Assembly (NCBI RefSeq): GCF_008831285.2
Contig: NC_045147.1
Span: 5,870,334-5,934,333, forward strand
Source of the DNA: Nymphaea colorata
Taxonomy: Eukaryota; Streptophyta; Magnoliopsida; Nymphaeales; Nymphaeaceae
Length of the DNA: 64,000 nucleotides
Direction of reading: 5' to 3'
Part shown: piece by piece, positions 33,801-45,697 of the stretch
Layout of the letters: each line of letters starts with the position of its first letter
Position numbering within the stretch: position 1 is the first letter of the stretch
Program-made: the position numbers and the translations under genes
Notes under the pieces: generated by a model
The model's database searches: none
Told to the model about the DNA's origin: nothing
Seen by the model: only the letters and a program-made list of their open reading frames with translations

Positions 33801-36624
33801 CCTGACACTGGCGCAACTACTCATGTTACAGATGATCCAGGTAAACTCAAGAATCTCATTAAATATTATGGAACTGATTCAGTTATGGTTGGAATTGGGC
33901 AGCATTTACCGATAACTCATATTGGCCCCACTAATCTTGATCTTGGACATACAACGCTCCATCTTGATAATGTGCTGGTTGTTCCTGCTATTAAGAAAAA
34001 TCTTATTTTTGTAAGTCTGCTTGCATCTTCCATGCCCTATGTATTTTAGTTCACATCTGATTCGTTTGTGATTAAGGAGAAGGAAACCAATCATATGATT
34101 GCCCAAGGGGCTAGAGAAGGAGATTTGTACGTGCTTGACCTGACCGAAAGAAGTATTCTTTTCAGATCGTTTCAGGACAGCAACTTCAGAAATTTGGCAT
34201 AGTTTGCTTGGGCATCCATTTGCTAAGATCATTGATTTTTTGTCATCCAAGGGTAGAATAAATTTAATGACAAAAACATCTATGTTTTCTATTTGTCAAA
34301 GTTGTCAATTGGGATATGCAACACGTTTGCCTTTTCTTCCATTAGATGATGAATATTATGAACCCTTTGAAAAAAATACATTGTGCTCTTTGGGGACCAG
34401 CACCAGTTGACTCTTGTCAAAATTTTTGATATTATGCTCTTTTTGTTGATCAACACTCTCGATACTCTTGGATCTATCTATTAAAAACCAAGTCTGATTT
34501 TTTTACAAAGTTTATGGAATTCATAAGATGGTGACAACACAATTCAAAAGATCTGTAACAAATTTTCAAAGTGAAGGTGGTGAATTCAATAGCGCTGTGT
34601 TTTTCTCTTATTTAAGAGAATGTGGAATCAAACATCTCAAGGCTTGCCCAAAAACACCTGAACATAATGGATTGGTGGAGCAAAAACATAGGTCAGCTAC
34701 TGAACTCGGATTAACTCTACTATTTCATAGTAATTTACTAGCAAAATATTGGGTGGAAGCTTTGTCTAGTGTTGTTTGGCTCATAAATCGACTGCCAACG
34801 TCCACGCTCCAAATGCTAAGCCCATATGAAAGTTTATTTCATAAACATCCAGATTATTCTTGCCTATGGACATTTGGGTGTTGATGTTTTCCCTACATTA
34901 AGAGCTATAACAAACACAAATTTGAACACAAATCTTTACCATGTGTCTTTATAGGGTATAGTGACCAACACAAAGGTTATTGATACCTTTATCTCTTGAC
35001 AAATCAGGTGTATATTTCAGGACACATTGTGTTTGATGAAAAATGTTTTCCTTTCAATCAAGGTTCAGCTAGAGCACCTCTGAATTACAACTTCTCTCAT
35101 GATCTAGTGTCTTTTCCTCATGTCACCACTCAACCTAACCGGCCTATTATCCCCGAGGTGAACCCCCTTGATCTTGCCGGACTTCACAAAAATGAACCAG
35201 AACTTCCCTCTCTTGCTTCTTCTCTACAATCATGTCTCCCTTACCTTAGCTCCACCAGACTCATCGGCTCTCCCCTCATCATCGCCGCCTAGCTCACCCT
35301 CTCCAATTTCATCTCATCCCTCACCCAATACCTCTACTAGACTATGTCATCTTATGGTCACGTGATCCCAAAATGGCATTGTTAAACTCAATCCAAAATA
35401 CCTATTAACTACTCATGTTCCCACCGAACCAAGACATTTTTCCATTGCCTTTAAACATCCTGGTTGGAGGAAAGCTATGGAGCATGAAATGGCAGCATTG
35501 ATCGCAAATAAGACATGGACTTTGGTACCCCGCGATTCCACACAGGGCGGCGGGCTATACTCAAGTTGAAGGCATAATTTTCTTGAAACTTTTTTCCCAG
35601 TTGTCAAGCCAGCAACTTATTCGGATTGTTCTCTCCATTGCTCTCATGAACAATTGGCCCCTTAAACAACTAGATGTCAAGAATGCATTCTTGAATGACT
35701 ATTTGACTAAAACTGTATTCATTGAGCACCATTAAATCGTGCGCTATATGGCCTCAAATAGGCCCCTCAAGCTTGGTATGATCGGTTTGCTCAATTTTTA
35801 TTCTCTCACAATTTTCAAGCCAGCTCTATCGATCCATCGTTATTTGTTCGACTCCAAGAATCAACGATGACTATACTTCTATTATATGTGGATGATATCA
35901 TTCTCACTGTCATTTGTCCAACTTGTCTTGCCCACTTCCAAAAGGAGGCATCGTGTACATTTGATATTAATGATCTTGGAGAATTACATTATTTTTTAGG
36001 CATTCAAGTCCAGCGCACTGCTTTCAGACTGTTCCTCAACCAGTAATGCTATGCTATGGAAATTCTAGAACGCGCCCAGATACAATCTTGCAGATCAACT
36101 GTTACCCCAATGGTTACTAATGTTTCCAACATCAACACTTTAGAAGAAGTCGATCCCAATGCTACATTGTATCGCAGTCTTGTTGACGCTTTGCAATATC
36201 TTACATTTACTCGACCAGACATCACTTATGTTGTTAATTACGTGTCACAGTTTATCCATGTTCCTTATCTACACCATTATCAGTTGTTGAAACGTATTCT
36301 TCACTATATTCAAGGCACTCTCTTAGGATGCAATTCTTTAAGCCTACCAAATTATCTATTTGAGCTCATTCTGATGCAGATTGGGCCGACTGCCCCTCCA
36401 CTCGTCGCTCTACCACAGGATATTGCATTTTTCTGGGACCTAATTGTATTTTCTGGGCATCTAAGAAACAACAAAGTGTTGCACGATCCTCTTGTGAAGC
36501 AGAATATCGTGCTCTTGCAACGGCAGCGGTAGAACTAACTTGGATCATGTTCATCTTTAGAGATCTTGGTCTTTTTCTCTCTCAACCTCCCTTGCTATTA
36601 TGTGACAACCTTTCTGCTTTGCAA
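33801..36624 (+). pseudogene. pol: pol of the Copia element: PR, integrase, RT, part of RNase H, broken
   Basis: Protease active site DTGATTHVTDD at about 33802. The pre-integrase segment ends in CQSCQLGYATRLPF near 34297. The integrase core has LFVDQHSRYSWIYLLK near 34440 and ACPKTPEHNGLVEQKHR near 34638, which keeps the HNG-E region. RT starts near 35455 (WRKAMEHEMAALIANKTW), has a damaged middle, and keeps the active site YVDD at 35885-35896. RNase H text near 36375 (DADWADCPSTRRSTTGY) runs on to AEYRALATAAVELTWI and breaks at 36624. Frames change at many points (for example near 34050, 34400, 34880, 35290 and 36040). Confidence 0.87.
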
Positions 36625-37112
36625 TTGTAATCACCCCAAATTTTTTTAAAAAGAATACCCACTTTTGTTAAAAACACAAAACCCAATTTTTGGATCTAAA
36701 TTGGTCCAAAGCCACAATCCAAATCCAAATTAGATCCAAAAACCTAAGTTCAAATCCAAATCAAGCATTTGAGAATCATTTGCCCTTCCTTTTAACATAA
36801 AGGCCTCTTTTTAGAGGGTGATTTTGGTCTTTTTGGTAAACAAGACCCATTTGCCCCTCCTTTTTTATAAAGAACTTCCTTTTAGAGGGTGATTTTGGTA
36901 TTCTTGGTAAACAAGACCTATTTGCCCCTCTTTTTTATAAAAAACATCCTTTTAGAGGGTAATTTTGGTCTTTTTGGTAAACAAGACCCATTTGCCCCTC
37001 CTTTTGACAAAGAATCTCCTTTTAGAGGGTAATTTTAGTCTTTTTGAGCGGACAAGACCAATTTACCCTTTCTTTTGACAAAAGGTCTCATTTTAGAAGG
37101 TGATTTTAGTCT
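36625..37112 (-). mobile_element. R1 LTR fragment, minus strand
   Basis: On the plus strand it begins TGTAATCACCCCAAAT, the reverse complement of the R1 terminus (ggggtgataaca at 889). The next 150 bp match 700-880 in reverse, for example attagatccaaaaacctaag. It truncates the Copia RNase H on the left and is cut at about 37112 by the gag region of another Gypsy element. Both junctions are sharp. Confidence 0.75.
36779..37112. repeat. 70-71 bp tandem repeat, about 4.7 copies
   Basis: Units begin near 36779, 36851, 36921, 36991 and 37062, each with 'ttgcccctcc', then 'cttttagagggt' and 'gtaaacaagaccc'. They differ by a few substitutions each. The last unit is incomplete at the junction with the next element. 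It sits inside the R1 LTR fragment; the other R1 copies do not show the amplification. Confidence 0.92.
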
Positions 37113-38294
37113 ACACGCCGACATCGTTGATCGAAGAGGATGCCCTGATGACTCAATACAATCTGTGAAGCGCCAAGGGCAAGGGAGTAACCAGTCTGAC
37201 GAGATGGGTACATCCCAGGGTAAGGAAGACCTGGCCAAGGTGGTGAACAAGCTGGTTGCTGACGTAACTACTCATGAAGAAGCGTTGGCCAATGCAGCCG
37301 AGTCGTTCATTGAAATGAGGGACAATATGAAGATCCTGTGGGAACAAATGGCTGATCTTATGGCCATGAATTGATCACTTACTGACACAGTGACCGCACT
37401 GCAAGCTGAAGTCAAGGAACTTCAGATAAAGAACAACACACTACAGTGACAAGTCTTTGTAGGTGGAGGTGATGATCGGCCAACGAGGGTCAACGTTCAG
37501 AGGCCAGCAAAATACAATGGAAATCGGGATAGTCGAGTGATCGACAACTTTCTATTCCAAGTGGAATACTACCTGGATCTGTAAGGCGTTGTCGGGGACG
37601 ACCTTCAAGTCAAAACAACGGCTATGTTGCTTGAGGGCGATGCTGTAGCATTGTGGAGACGGAAATGACTTGACATTCAAAAGGGGATCTACACAATAGA
37701 CACTTTCGATGATTTTCAGCGATAGTTGAGGACTTACTTCATGCCTCCAAATGCGACACGCCATGCCTATCGAATGGTCGGTGAATAAAACATATGGGAT
37801 CCTTGTGAGATTATGTAAGGGCCTATCAGAGGCTCACGTGAGATGTATCAGATATGCAGGAACAAGATAAATTGAATTGGTTTATTTTAGGACTTCAATC
37901 GTGGGCGCAATCCGAAGTGGAAAGGAGTAATCCAGAGACCTTGGAGGATGCTTATGTGGTAGTAGAACGTTTGGCTGATACCCAACGCAAGAGCTACACT
38001 AACACCTTCAAGCCTTTGAAGAAGCCTGACCATCGAAGAAAAAAAGAAGATCGACGGGAATGTAAAGATGAATCAACGATTCAGCATCAAGTCGAGAAGA
38101 GGACTTTCTTTCGCAAAAATGACAACTCTCAGAATAGAATGTTGAAATGCTGGTTTTGTGAAGGTAGCCACTTACCCAGGCAATGTCCAAACCATCTATA
38201 CAGAAACAATCAAGCAAGCTCTTCAAGACAATCTGCTCATGCGGCACAAGGTGAAGAAGGGAAGGACCAAAGATGGGTGCACTTCAACTTCTGA
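37113..38294 (+). pseudogene. gag: gag of the 5'-truncated chromovirus, broken
   Basis: The first frame (37113-37372) is rich in Lys, Glu and Asp with heptad-like spacing, likely a coiled coil. Stops at 37372 and 37447 interrupt it. The gag core with DNFLFQVEYYLDL lies near 37540, with stops at 37581, 37666 and 37723. It continues at 37854-38294 with KLNWFILGLQSWAQSEVERS, and a zinc knuckle, CWFCEGSHLPRQC, at 38150-38188 (CX2CX3HX4C). The C-terminal part is basic. Confidence 0.85.
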
Positions 38295-41200
38295 ACACCC
38301 TAAAAAGGGAGGAGAAAATGATGGTGACAATGACACCTTCTAACGAGCTCATGTACCTAGAGATCTTGGTAAATGGAAGGCCTACTATGGCTATGGTAGA
38401 CACGGGTGCCACGCATAACTTCGTCTCAGATGAGGAGGTGAGGAGATTGGGCCTCACCCTTGATAAGGGAGAGTTATACATGAAGGAGGTGAACTCAGAG
38501 GCAAAACCCATCCACGATGTAGCTCCGGATGCGGTTGTGAAGATTGAGAGTTGGTAAGGAAAAGCCAACTTCTCGGTTGTCCCGATGGATGAATTTCAGA
38601 TGATCCTAGGCATGGAGCTCCTCAGTACAGTGAAGATGGTCCCGATGCCGCACTTGCGCATTATCAGTATTATGGATGAGAAGTCTCCATGTATGGTTCT
38701 AGCAATATCAGTTAAAAGGGATAAGGGTAAGGTCGCGATGATATCTGCTCTTCAGTTGAAGAAAGACCTAAAACACGGTGAAGAGACGCACTTGGTGGCA
38801 ATCAAGGAAGTGACTAATGACTCCCCTGGTTTAGTCCCAGAGGTGCTTGCACCTGTCTTAGCGGAATTCACAGGAACAATGCCTACGGAGCTCCCTAGAC
38901 GGCTGCCACCTCGACGGGAATTGGATCATGCCATAGAACTCTTTCCTAGTGCCAAACCCCTGTCAATGGCACCTTATTGGATGGCTCCTGCAGAATTGAA
39001 AGAACTTCGGTGACAGTTGGACGAGATACTAGCTGGAGGTATAATCAGACCCTCTAAAGCTCTTTTTGGTGCACCAGTGTTGTTTCAAGCAAAACATGAT
39101 GGCTCCAAAAGGTTATGTGTGGATTATCGAGCGCTGAACAAGGTAACGGTAAAGAACAAACATCCTTTACCTTTGATTGCAGATCTTTTTGATCAGCTAG
39201 GGGGAGCTCGAGTATTTTCCAAGTTGGACCTCAGATCAGGATATTGGCAAGCTCGGATTGTTGACGGTAACGAGCCGAAGACAACTTGTGTCACTCGCTA
39301 TGGTGCCTTTGAATTCTTGGTAATGTTGCTCGGGTTGACGAATGCCCTAGTTACTTTTTCGACTCTAATGAATAAGATATTCTATCCGTACTTAGATAAG
39401 TTTGTGGTAGTCAATCTTGATGATATTGTAGTGTACAGCGGCTCAATGGGAGATCATGTGGAAAACCTGCGGAGAGTGTTCAAGGTGCTAAGGGAAAATG
39501 AACTATATGTGAAGCACGAGAAATGCTTATTCGCCCAATAAGAAATCAGTTTTCTCGGTCATATAGTGGGTAAATGTCAGCTGCGAATGGACACATAAAA
39601 AGTGAGGGCAATTCAAGACTGGAAACCGCCAACTAATATATCGGAGTTGCATTCTTTTCTCAGTTTGGCGAACTACTATTGGCGATTCATTGAGGGGTAT
39701 TCTTTGATAGTTGCGCCTCTCACTGATTTGCTGAAGAAGAACCAGACTTGGGCTTGGGAAGGACTTGACGAAGATGCCTTCAAGAAATTGAAGAGGGCCC
39801 CGACGCAGGAGCCTGTGCTCAGGTTACCCGACCACTCGAAGAAGTTTGAAGTCCACATGGATGCATCAGATTTTGCTATTGGTGGAGTGTTGATGTAGGA
39901 AGTTCACCCGGTTGCTTATGAAAGCATAAAACTTAAGGACGCGGAGTGTCGATATTCTGTGGATGAAAGGGAAATGACGGCCATTATCCACTGTCTTCGT
40001 ACATGGAGGCACTACTTGTTGGGAAGTCAATTTGAGGTAAAGACTTAATAACGTAGCCACAAGTTACTTCCAAACTCAAAAGAAGTTAAGCCCAAAGTAG
40101 ACCCGATGGCAGGAATTCCTTGCGGAATTTGATTTTGCCTTGGAGTACAAGGCGGAGAGAACAAACGTCGTAGTCGACGCGCTAAGTTGGAATGCGGAGT
40201 TGGCAGCTACTTGGACAGCATCATCCGAAGCGCAACTTGAGAGTTCTCTTCTCAGGCGGATTTGAGAAGGCATGAAGCAAGATCCTGTGGCCAAGCACTT
40301 GGTCGAGACACCTGAAGCGGGAAAAACGTGACGATTCTGGTTGCGTGATGGACTTCTGATGGCAAAAGGAGGACGGGTTTTCGTACCTAGATGGGGCAAC
40401 CTTCGATGAGAATTGTTGAAGGAATGCCATGACTTGTTGTGGGCTGGCCATCCTGGCCAGGAGCGGACGCTGGTGCTCCTTGAATGTGGTTACTATTGGC
40501 AACAAACGCACGATGATGTTGAAGCATATGTGAAAACATGTTTGATTTGCCAGTAGGACAAGAGAACGAATCAAAAGACTATCGGCCTCTTGGAGCCTCT
40601 TCCTATTTCAGAACATCTGTAGGAATGCCTCTCCATGGACTTCATCATCAGCTTACCTAAAGTTAACGGCTTCAGCTCCATCCTTGTGGTTGTGGATAGA
40701 TTCTCGAATTATGCCACCTTCATCCCAGCCTCTAAGGAATGTCCTGCGGAGAAGACGGTGAAATTATTTGTGAAGCATATAGTCAAGCACTGGGGCGTGC
40801 CAAAAAGCATTGTAAGTGATCATGACGCTCACTTCACAGGGAAGTTCTGGCGCGAAGTATTTCGTTTGCTGGGTTCGGATTTATTATTTTCAACGAGTTT
40901 CCACCTACAAACTGATGGCCAAACTGAACGGATCAACGAATTGTTGGAACAATGTCTTCGGCACTATGTCAGTGCAAATCAAAAGAATTGGGTGAAATTG
41001 TTGGATGTAGCTCAATTTTGCTACAATTTACAAAAGAGCGAGTCTTCTGGACATAGTCCATTTGAGATAGCCACTGTGCAACAATTGTTGATGTCTCATA
41101 CCCTTGCAACCCAAGAAAATGGATGACCCACTTTTGCCTACCAGTTCGTTCGCGATTGGCAGGAGCAGACGGAGATGGCTAAGGCATTCTTACATAAGGA

Positions 41201-41700
41201 TGCCAAGAAAATGAAGAAGTTTGCATATCAAAATTGAAAGCCAATGGAGTTTCGAGTTGGTGATCAAGACCTCGTGAAGCTTTATCCTGATCGCACGGGC
41301 ATCTTTCATGGTTGACACAGATCATTAATCCGCAAATATGAAGGACCCTTTACAGTGCTAAAGAGAATCAAAAAGCTAGCTTACAAGCTAGACTTACCTC
41401 CACACTTTAAGGTGCATTCAGTGTTTCATGTTTGTAACTTGAAGCCCTTCTACTTTGATGAGGAAGACCCTGACAGAAGCGTCCAAGAACTAGACCCGAT
41501 CATGCAGCGAGCCCCGTCGACCAAACGAGCGGCGTACTGATAGATGGAGGAAACTATTCGGCACAAAACAAACTATCTAGGGGAACGAAAGAAGTACCAA
41601 GTAAAGTGGATAGGCGAACAAAATCTAACCTGGGAATATGCCTTCCGTATGAAGTAGCGCTACCCGCGGTAAGTCAAAGCATATCATGAAGCTGTTGGCG
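38273..41700 (+). pseudogene. pol: pol of the 5'-truncated chromovirus: PR, RT, RNase H, integrase, chromodomain-like end
   Basis: Protease VDTGATHNFVSDEE at about 38396 is intact. RT at 39017-39541 starts from [20 protein letters not shown] and keeps the active-site NLDDIVVYS near 39412. RNase H runs from about 39855 ([11 protein letters not shown]) with a stop at 39896. Integrase zinc-binding CLICQ is near 40537. The core at 40635-41126 keeps all three acidic residues: MDFIISLPK, IVSDHDAHF and QTDGQTERINE. The C-terminal part reads KVHSVFHVCNLKPF near 41409, then QVKWIGEQNLTWEYAF near 41598, a chromodomain-type ending. Stops fall at 38555, 39011, 39539, 39596 and several later points. Confidence 0.87.
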
Positions 41701-41733
41701 CCGAGGACGGCGCTTGATTTGAAGGGGGGAGCC

Positions 41734-42010
41734 TGCTAAGAGTCTATATAGTCCTTTACTTTGTTTTGCATTGTACTTTCTTTGCTTATATTGAGTCATT
41801 TACTTACGTTTGTTTGCTTGTAAGGGAGTACCCTCCCACCGGTCTAAGTGTCATTTATTGGGATTCTTAGTTTTGGGCGGTCGGCATGAGAATCCTATAA
41901 GTGGCTTCAGTCATCCTATATAAGCAAAGTTGAGATCATTCTCCTTTCTTACATTCTCTCGTGATGTACAAGTTTTCCAAGTTGAATACATTGCGAGATT
42001 TCTTTATTCA
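41734..42010 (+). repeat. 3' LTR of the 5'-truncated chromovirus, end approximate
   Basis: Starts TGCTAAGAGTC right after the polypurine tract gaaggggggagcc (41721-41733). A TATA-like ctaTATAAgc is at 41917-41926. The end is placed at ttctttattca near 42010 and could be a few bases off. No partner LTR is present. Confidence 0.7.
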
Positions 42011-42983
42011 CAAAAGCTTTCTTTATGCACTTGTTTTCTAAAACAACTTTTGCACCCCTTTTGGTGGTTTGAAGGCTGACGGCAACTAGGTTCTTGTTGT
42101 GCCGCATGGGCTGAAGGAGTCAGCCCATGACACAAACGTTGCATCGAAAATATAACCATTAAATGGATATGCAAAAGAAACTTTTCAGAAATTTTGTTCC
42201 ACATGCATCGCTTCCTCCATGGTCGCTCCACCTCCGCTGCCTCTTGGTACATTGAGTTATCCACCATCAACAACTCCAAACAGCGAGTAGAGTCTTCGAC
42301 CCAATGGTCGAGGAGAGGGAGTGGGCACAATCTGGTGGTGGTGGCTTGCCCTTCTCCAGCGAGCAATCTCCATGCGAGACAGCGTCAGGGACAGGACATC
42401 GCTGGAATTTTGCTTTCGCTTTGGAGGAAGAACTGAAGGGTTCAAAGAGTAGAAGACGGTTCATTGATTAGTCACTTTTGAAGGTCGGCCAAGAGTCTAA
42501 AGGTATTACATAAATGTCATCCACAGACGAATACCATCGGACTTTCAGGACCATCCGTCGGACTTTCAGGACCATAAGGAGCACGCTGGTCCGAGAATTT
42601 ACACAATTATCATTATATGGATTCAACAATCGGACCTTAACTAGAACCGAGAAGGAACTCCACTGAAAATAAACCCGTATGGGCCATTGTATGGGAACGG
42701 TTTGTCACGAGGCGTATTGGCCACTGAAAATAGACCGTATGGGCACCTTTTTTCTCCTTTGCATGTCTTAAAAAGAGTGTAGATAGGACCCTCAATCCAG
42801 GTCTAAAGAGTGTACTCGTGCATCCAATTCTTATTGAACTTATGACTACCCCAAATATGATTCCGATGCATGAAAAATGATGTTAAGTTTCACTTCCAAT
42901 TATTCACGTTTTCTTTTTTTTTTTTTTTTTGCTTTCTATTCCATGCCATCATACTAAGAAAGAAGTTTCTTGCAACCTCACAC
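42011..42983. other. Spacer, no gene seen
   Basis: Contains a short tandem duplication near 42530-42580 (tcggactttcaggaccat twice) and a second one near 42660 and 42722 (ccactgaaaataa/ga, cgtatgggc). A T-rich run is at 42913-42930. Overlapping short frames at 42194-42464 on both strands show no domain. CACAC at 42979-42983 directly precedes the next LTR and would be its target-site duplication, which cannot be checked because the other end is lost. Confidence 0.5.
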
Positions 42984-45491
42984 TGTAAGCCCCACGATTT
43001 TCTTTCCTTATCCTTTCAAACTACCAAGTTTATTAAAGGGAGACATTTGTGGAAAAGATAGGGATAAGGGCATATGTAGCCACATTTTACGACAAGGACT
43101 TTCTTTTACTGCAGGCTTAGAGGAGCTCGTCCAACATTAGAAAGAAAGAGAGAGAGAGAACGAGTGAGAAACGTTTTCCTTCTTGCTCTCTAGTTGGAAC
43201 TGAGGCTCGTGGCTGCGGGAAGAGAACCAGAAGCAGGGGTTGCTGCTGGAAGTTGCTACAAAGTTTCAAAGGTATGGGGATTTTCAATCATGAATGGAGC
43301 ATGAAGCCTGTATATTTTGAGTTTCTAGATACATATGCATGAGAGTTTATCAATTTATATGCCTGAACATGAATCTATGCATGAGTTATTGAAGACTGGA
43401 ACGGAAATAGCATGCTAGGTATAATTTCGTTTTATCCACGAGGAACCGAAACACAGACGACCTTATGACCTAATACATCATCAAACAATAGAAAGATTTG
43501 ATACATGAACCCTCTGAGAGGGTCGGGCCACAGAAGGAGCGATAGCAATCTGCAGTGGGAAGACTCAGTTGTCTTCCCGAACCTGCTATGATACTAGCAG
43601 AGAAAAAAAATAAAATAAAATAATGAAAGGGGAAGTTCCCGAGCAACATCGACAGAGGACATGACATGCTTTGATCGACTTGCGGTGAACCCCAAATCTA
43701 AAAACAAACAGGAAAGAAGGAAGAAGGCACCACTGCTCTATCGACAAGCATGACCAGTGGCCAACAGTTGTCTTTTCGTGTGGGTAGCAGGGAGCCGATT
43801 TGGGGGAAAAAGAAGAAAACGTCACTGATATGGCAGGTTTCCTCCAGTCATTCCTCCTTGTTGACGACTCCTCACTGTCGCAGCGAAAGGGAGACTGAGA
43901 AGACGCCGTTGAAGTTGGGAAGTCGTCTTCCTCACGGTGGCAGCACTGAAAAAAAATGGGAGAAGGGAAGGTGCAGTGTTCCACTGGTTTTGGGTTGCTA
44001 AAACGGAGGAGACTCCACCGGCGATCGAACCAAAGGAAGGAGGCTCGTGAGGAGATAGAAAACGAAGCAGTGAAATGAGGGGAAAACGAGCGTCGTTCAT
44101 ATTTATAACAAAGTTGAAAATTTCAAAACAGGTCCACTTAATTAGCAAAATATTTGGATAAGCTGTTATAATTTTTAAAATTGTATGCCGCAACGTTTTT
44201 GCTGAAAACATCTTCAAAAAGAGGCTTGCGAAAGTAATCTTCAGCAAAAACCGGGTATTTAATATGAAATCACGTTTTGGTACCCTCTAAGTTCTTAAAA
44301 ATTGCCAAAAGGTGGTTTTATAAATTAAAAACGAAATGATATGTTTTATTACTTTTTGATGCTCTTTGTTGTGTTTAAAATTTCAGAAATATGGTTCTGA
44401 AATTAACTTTGGAACCATTAGAGGAGGAAAGTCACGTTTTGAGAAATTAAATATAAATTTTATTGTTTCAAATAAGGATTAAAATATGGCTAATTGAGGT
44501 TTCTAGATGTGATGAGTTTTGCCGTATTGCCATTAAGTTAAGATTTAAAATGGTTGAATTATTCTGTTTGGGAAACGGAGCCTGAGGGCGGTTTCTGTGA
44601 GAGGTACTAGACGATGTCTAGCATTAGCAAACCCTCACTTTTGAAATTCGAAGGCGAAACGTGGACTTTGTGCAATGGTTTATGCGAGTGCGAGCTTTCT
44701 GTTTTGCCCAGTGTTTGGTTTCGTCCCGGGAGGTAGTGGTTACACTCCTCTGGCTGTACTGGAGGGCCCATAGGGTATTGGGCGGCACAAGGGCCCGGGA
44801 TTCTGTTCTGTTTCTGTTTGGGAGCGAGACACCTGGTCTCTCCACCCGGGTTCCTAGAGAGACCATGCTGCTGCAGCGGCGATCTGGGATATCTCAGGAG
44901 GCTTCACTTCAGGTACCCTCGATCTGTTGGATCGCCTGGTGAAGATATGTTCTGTTCTGCCCGTGAGTGCCCACGGGGATTTCTGTTGCTCGGCACGATG
45001 ACCTTGACATTGTCAGAGAACCACGGTTGGAAGCCTACGAAAACTTGGAGGTTGTGCACACCTCGTCCTGTCTTTGATGATGTGATGTAACTCTGATATG
45101 TGTTAAGTTTTGGAAAACTTATGGTTGTAGTTCATAAGGCCTTTTTGGAAATCGTTTTACGAAACTAAATATTATTTTGGGTCATGTTCCATTCATGGGT
45201 GGATTTTTTCATACTCAGAGGAATTCTGACCCTTCTTTCTATATCTACAGGTAGTCCTTGATAGATTTTGGCTTTGGAGCGACGACCTCAGTCTTGTGAT
45301 GGTCGGGTATTGGCATTCTGGGCACTGCGTCGGTTTTAGGGACTTATGTTTATTTTTGTTTGGGTCCAAGTATTTTATTATTGAAATAAAACAATGTCTG
45401 ATTTCTTTATGTTTCTGGTCATGACTCAATATTGCTTCCGCTATTATAGAAATGAAAGAAAATTTTTGGTGTCAAAAATTGGGTCGTGACA
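42984..45491 (+). repeat. 5' LTR of the Tekay-like element (2508 bp)
   Basis: Starts TGTAAGCCCCACG and ends GGGTCGTGACA. 42984-45246 is repeated at 50246-52508. A possible TATA box (catatTTATAAca) is near 44098-44108. The region 43440-44100 contains antisense frames and an antisense primer-site-like sequence (see findings); being present in both LTRs, these belong to the LTR and are not separate genes. The region 44640-45100 is GC-richer than the rest. Confidence 0.95.
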
Positions 45492-45495
45492 ACTT

Positions 45496-45507
45496 TGGTA
45501 TCAGAGC
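45496..45507 (+). promoter_or_regulatory. Primer-binding site, exact initiator-Met tRNA match
   Basis: TGGTATCAGAGC follows the LTR end after a four-base spacer (actt). All 12 bases agree with the usual plant site, so priming would be intact in this copy. Confidence 0.95.
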
Positions 45508-45697
45508 ACAGTGTCTACAGTCAATGTCCAATGCCAATGTTGATCACAAGCAGAGGAAAGGTCATCCAAGCCTGTTACGAATGTGTTTTTGATTTAGTGT
45601 GAATATTGAGTTTTAAAATTTTAGAGTAATTTTAACGAATCATTTTACTTACGAATACAATAGTTATATTTTGTGTTCCTCCGTGCGGTGTAGTTCA

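Larger units (their letters stand above)
31628..36624 (+). mobile_element. Ty1/Copia element, decayed, 3' end lost
   Basis: The order is 5' LTR, primer-binding site, leader with a 194-bp duplication, gag, protease, integrase, RT, RNase H. Integrase before RT is diagnostic of Copia. Coding stops abruptly in RNase H at 36624, where a minus-strand R1 LTR begins, so the 3' LTR is missing. Stops and frame changes throughout exclude activity. I do not assign a Copia lineage. Confidence 0.88.
37113..42010 (+). mobile_element. Chromovirus (Ty3/Gypsy), 5'-truncated, with 3' LTR
   Basis: The order is gag, protease, RT, RNase H, integrase, chromodomain-like end, polypurine tract and LTR. The 5' LTR and primer site are missing at the junction with the R1 fragment. 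The gag text is of the kind with a long coiled N-terminus followed by NFLFQVEYYLDL, seen in Galadriel-like chromoviruses; this branch call is tentative. Fewer breaks than in the element at 4053, but still many stops. Confidence 0.85.

Noticed and set aside
36779-37112. CRISPR-like regular repeat
   Set aside because: The units are direct tandem copies with no unique spacers between short conserved repeats, and the DNA is from a plant nucleus.
43586-44247. Minus-strand frames of 132 and 141 codons, repeated at 50743-51509
   Set aside because: They are copied with the Tekay-like LTR. Their near-identity reflects the recent LTR duplication at insertion and not selection on a protein.
44661-45090. 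Plus-strand frames of 93 and 90 codons, repeated at 51923-52352
   Set aside because: They lie inside the LTR; the two copies carry replacing changes and no domain is recognisable.
45496-45507. Possible tRNA gene near tRNA-complementary sequences
   Set aside because: These 12-13 base matches are primer-binding sites after LTRs; no cloverleaf could be drawn around any of them.
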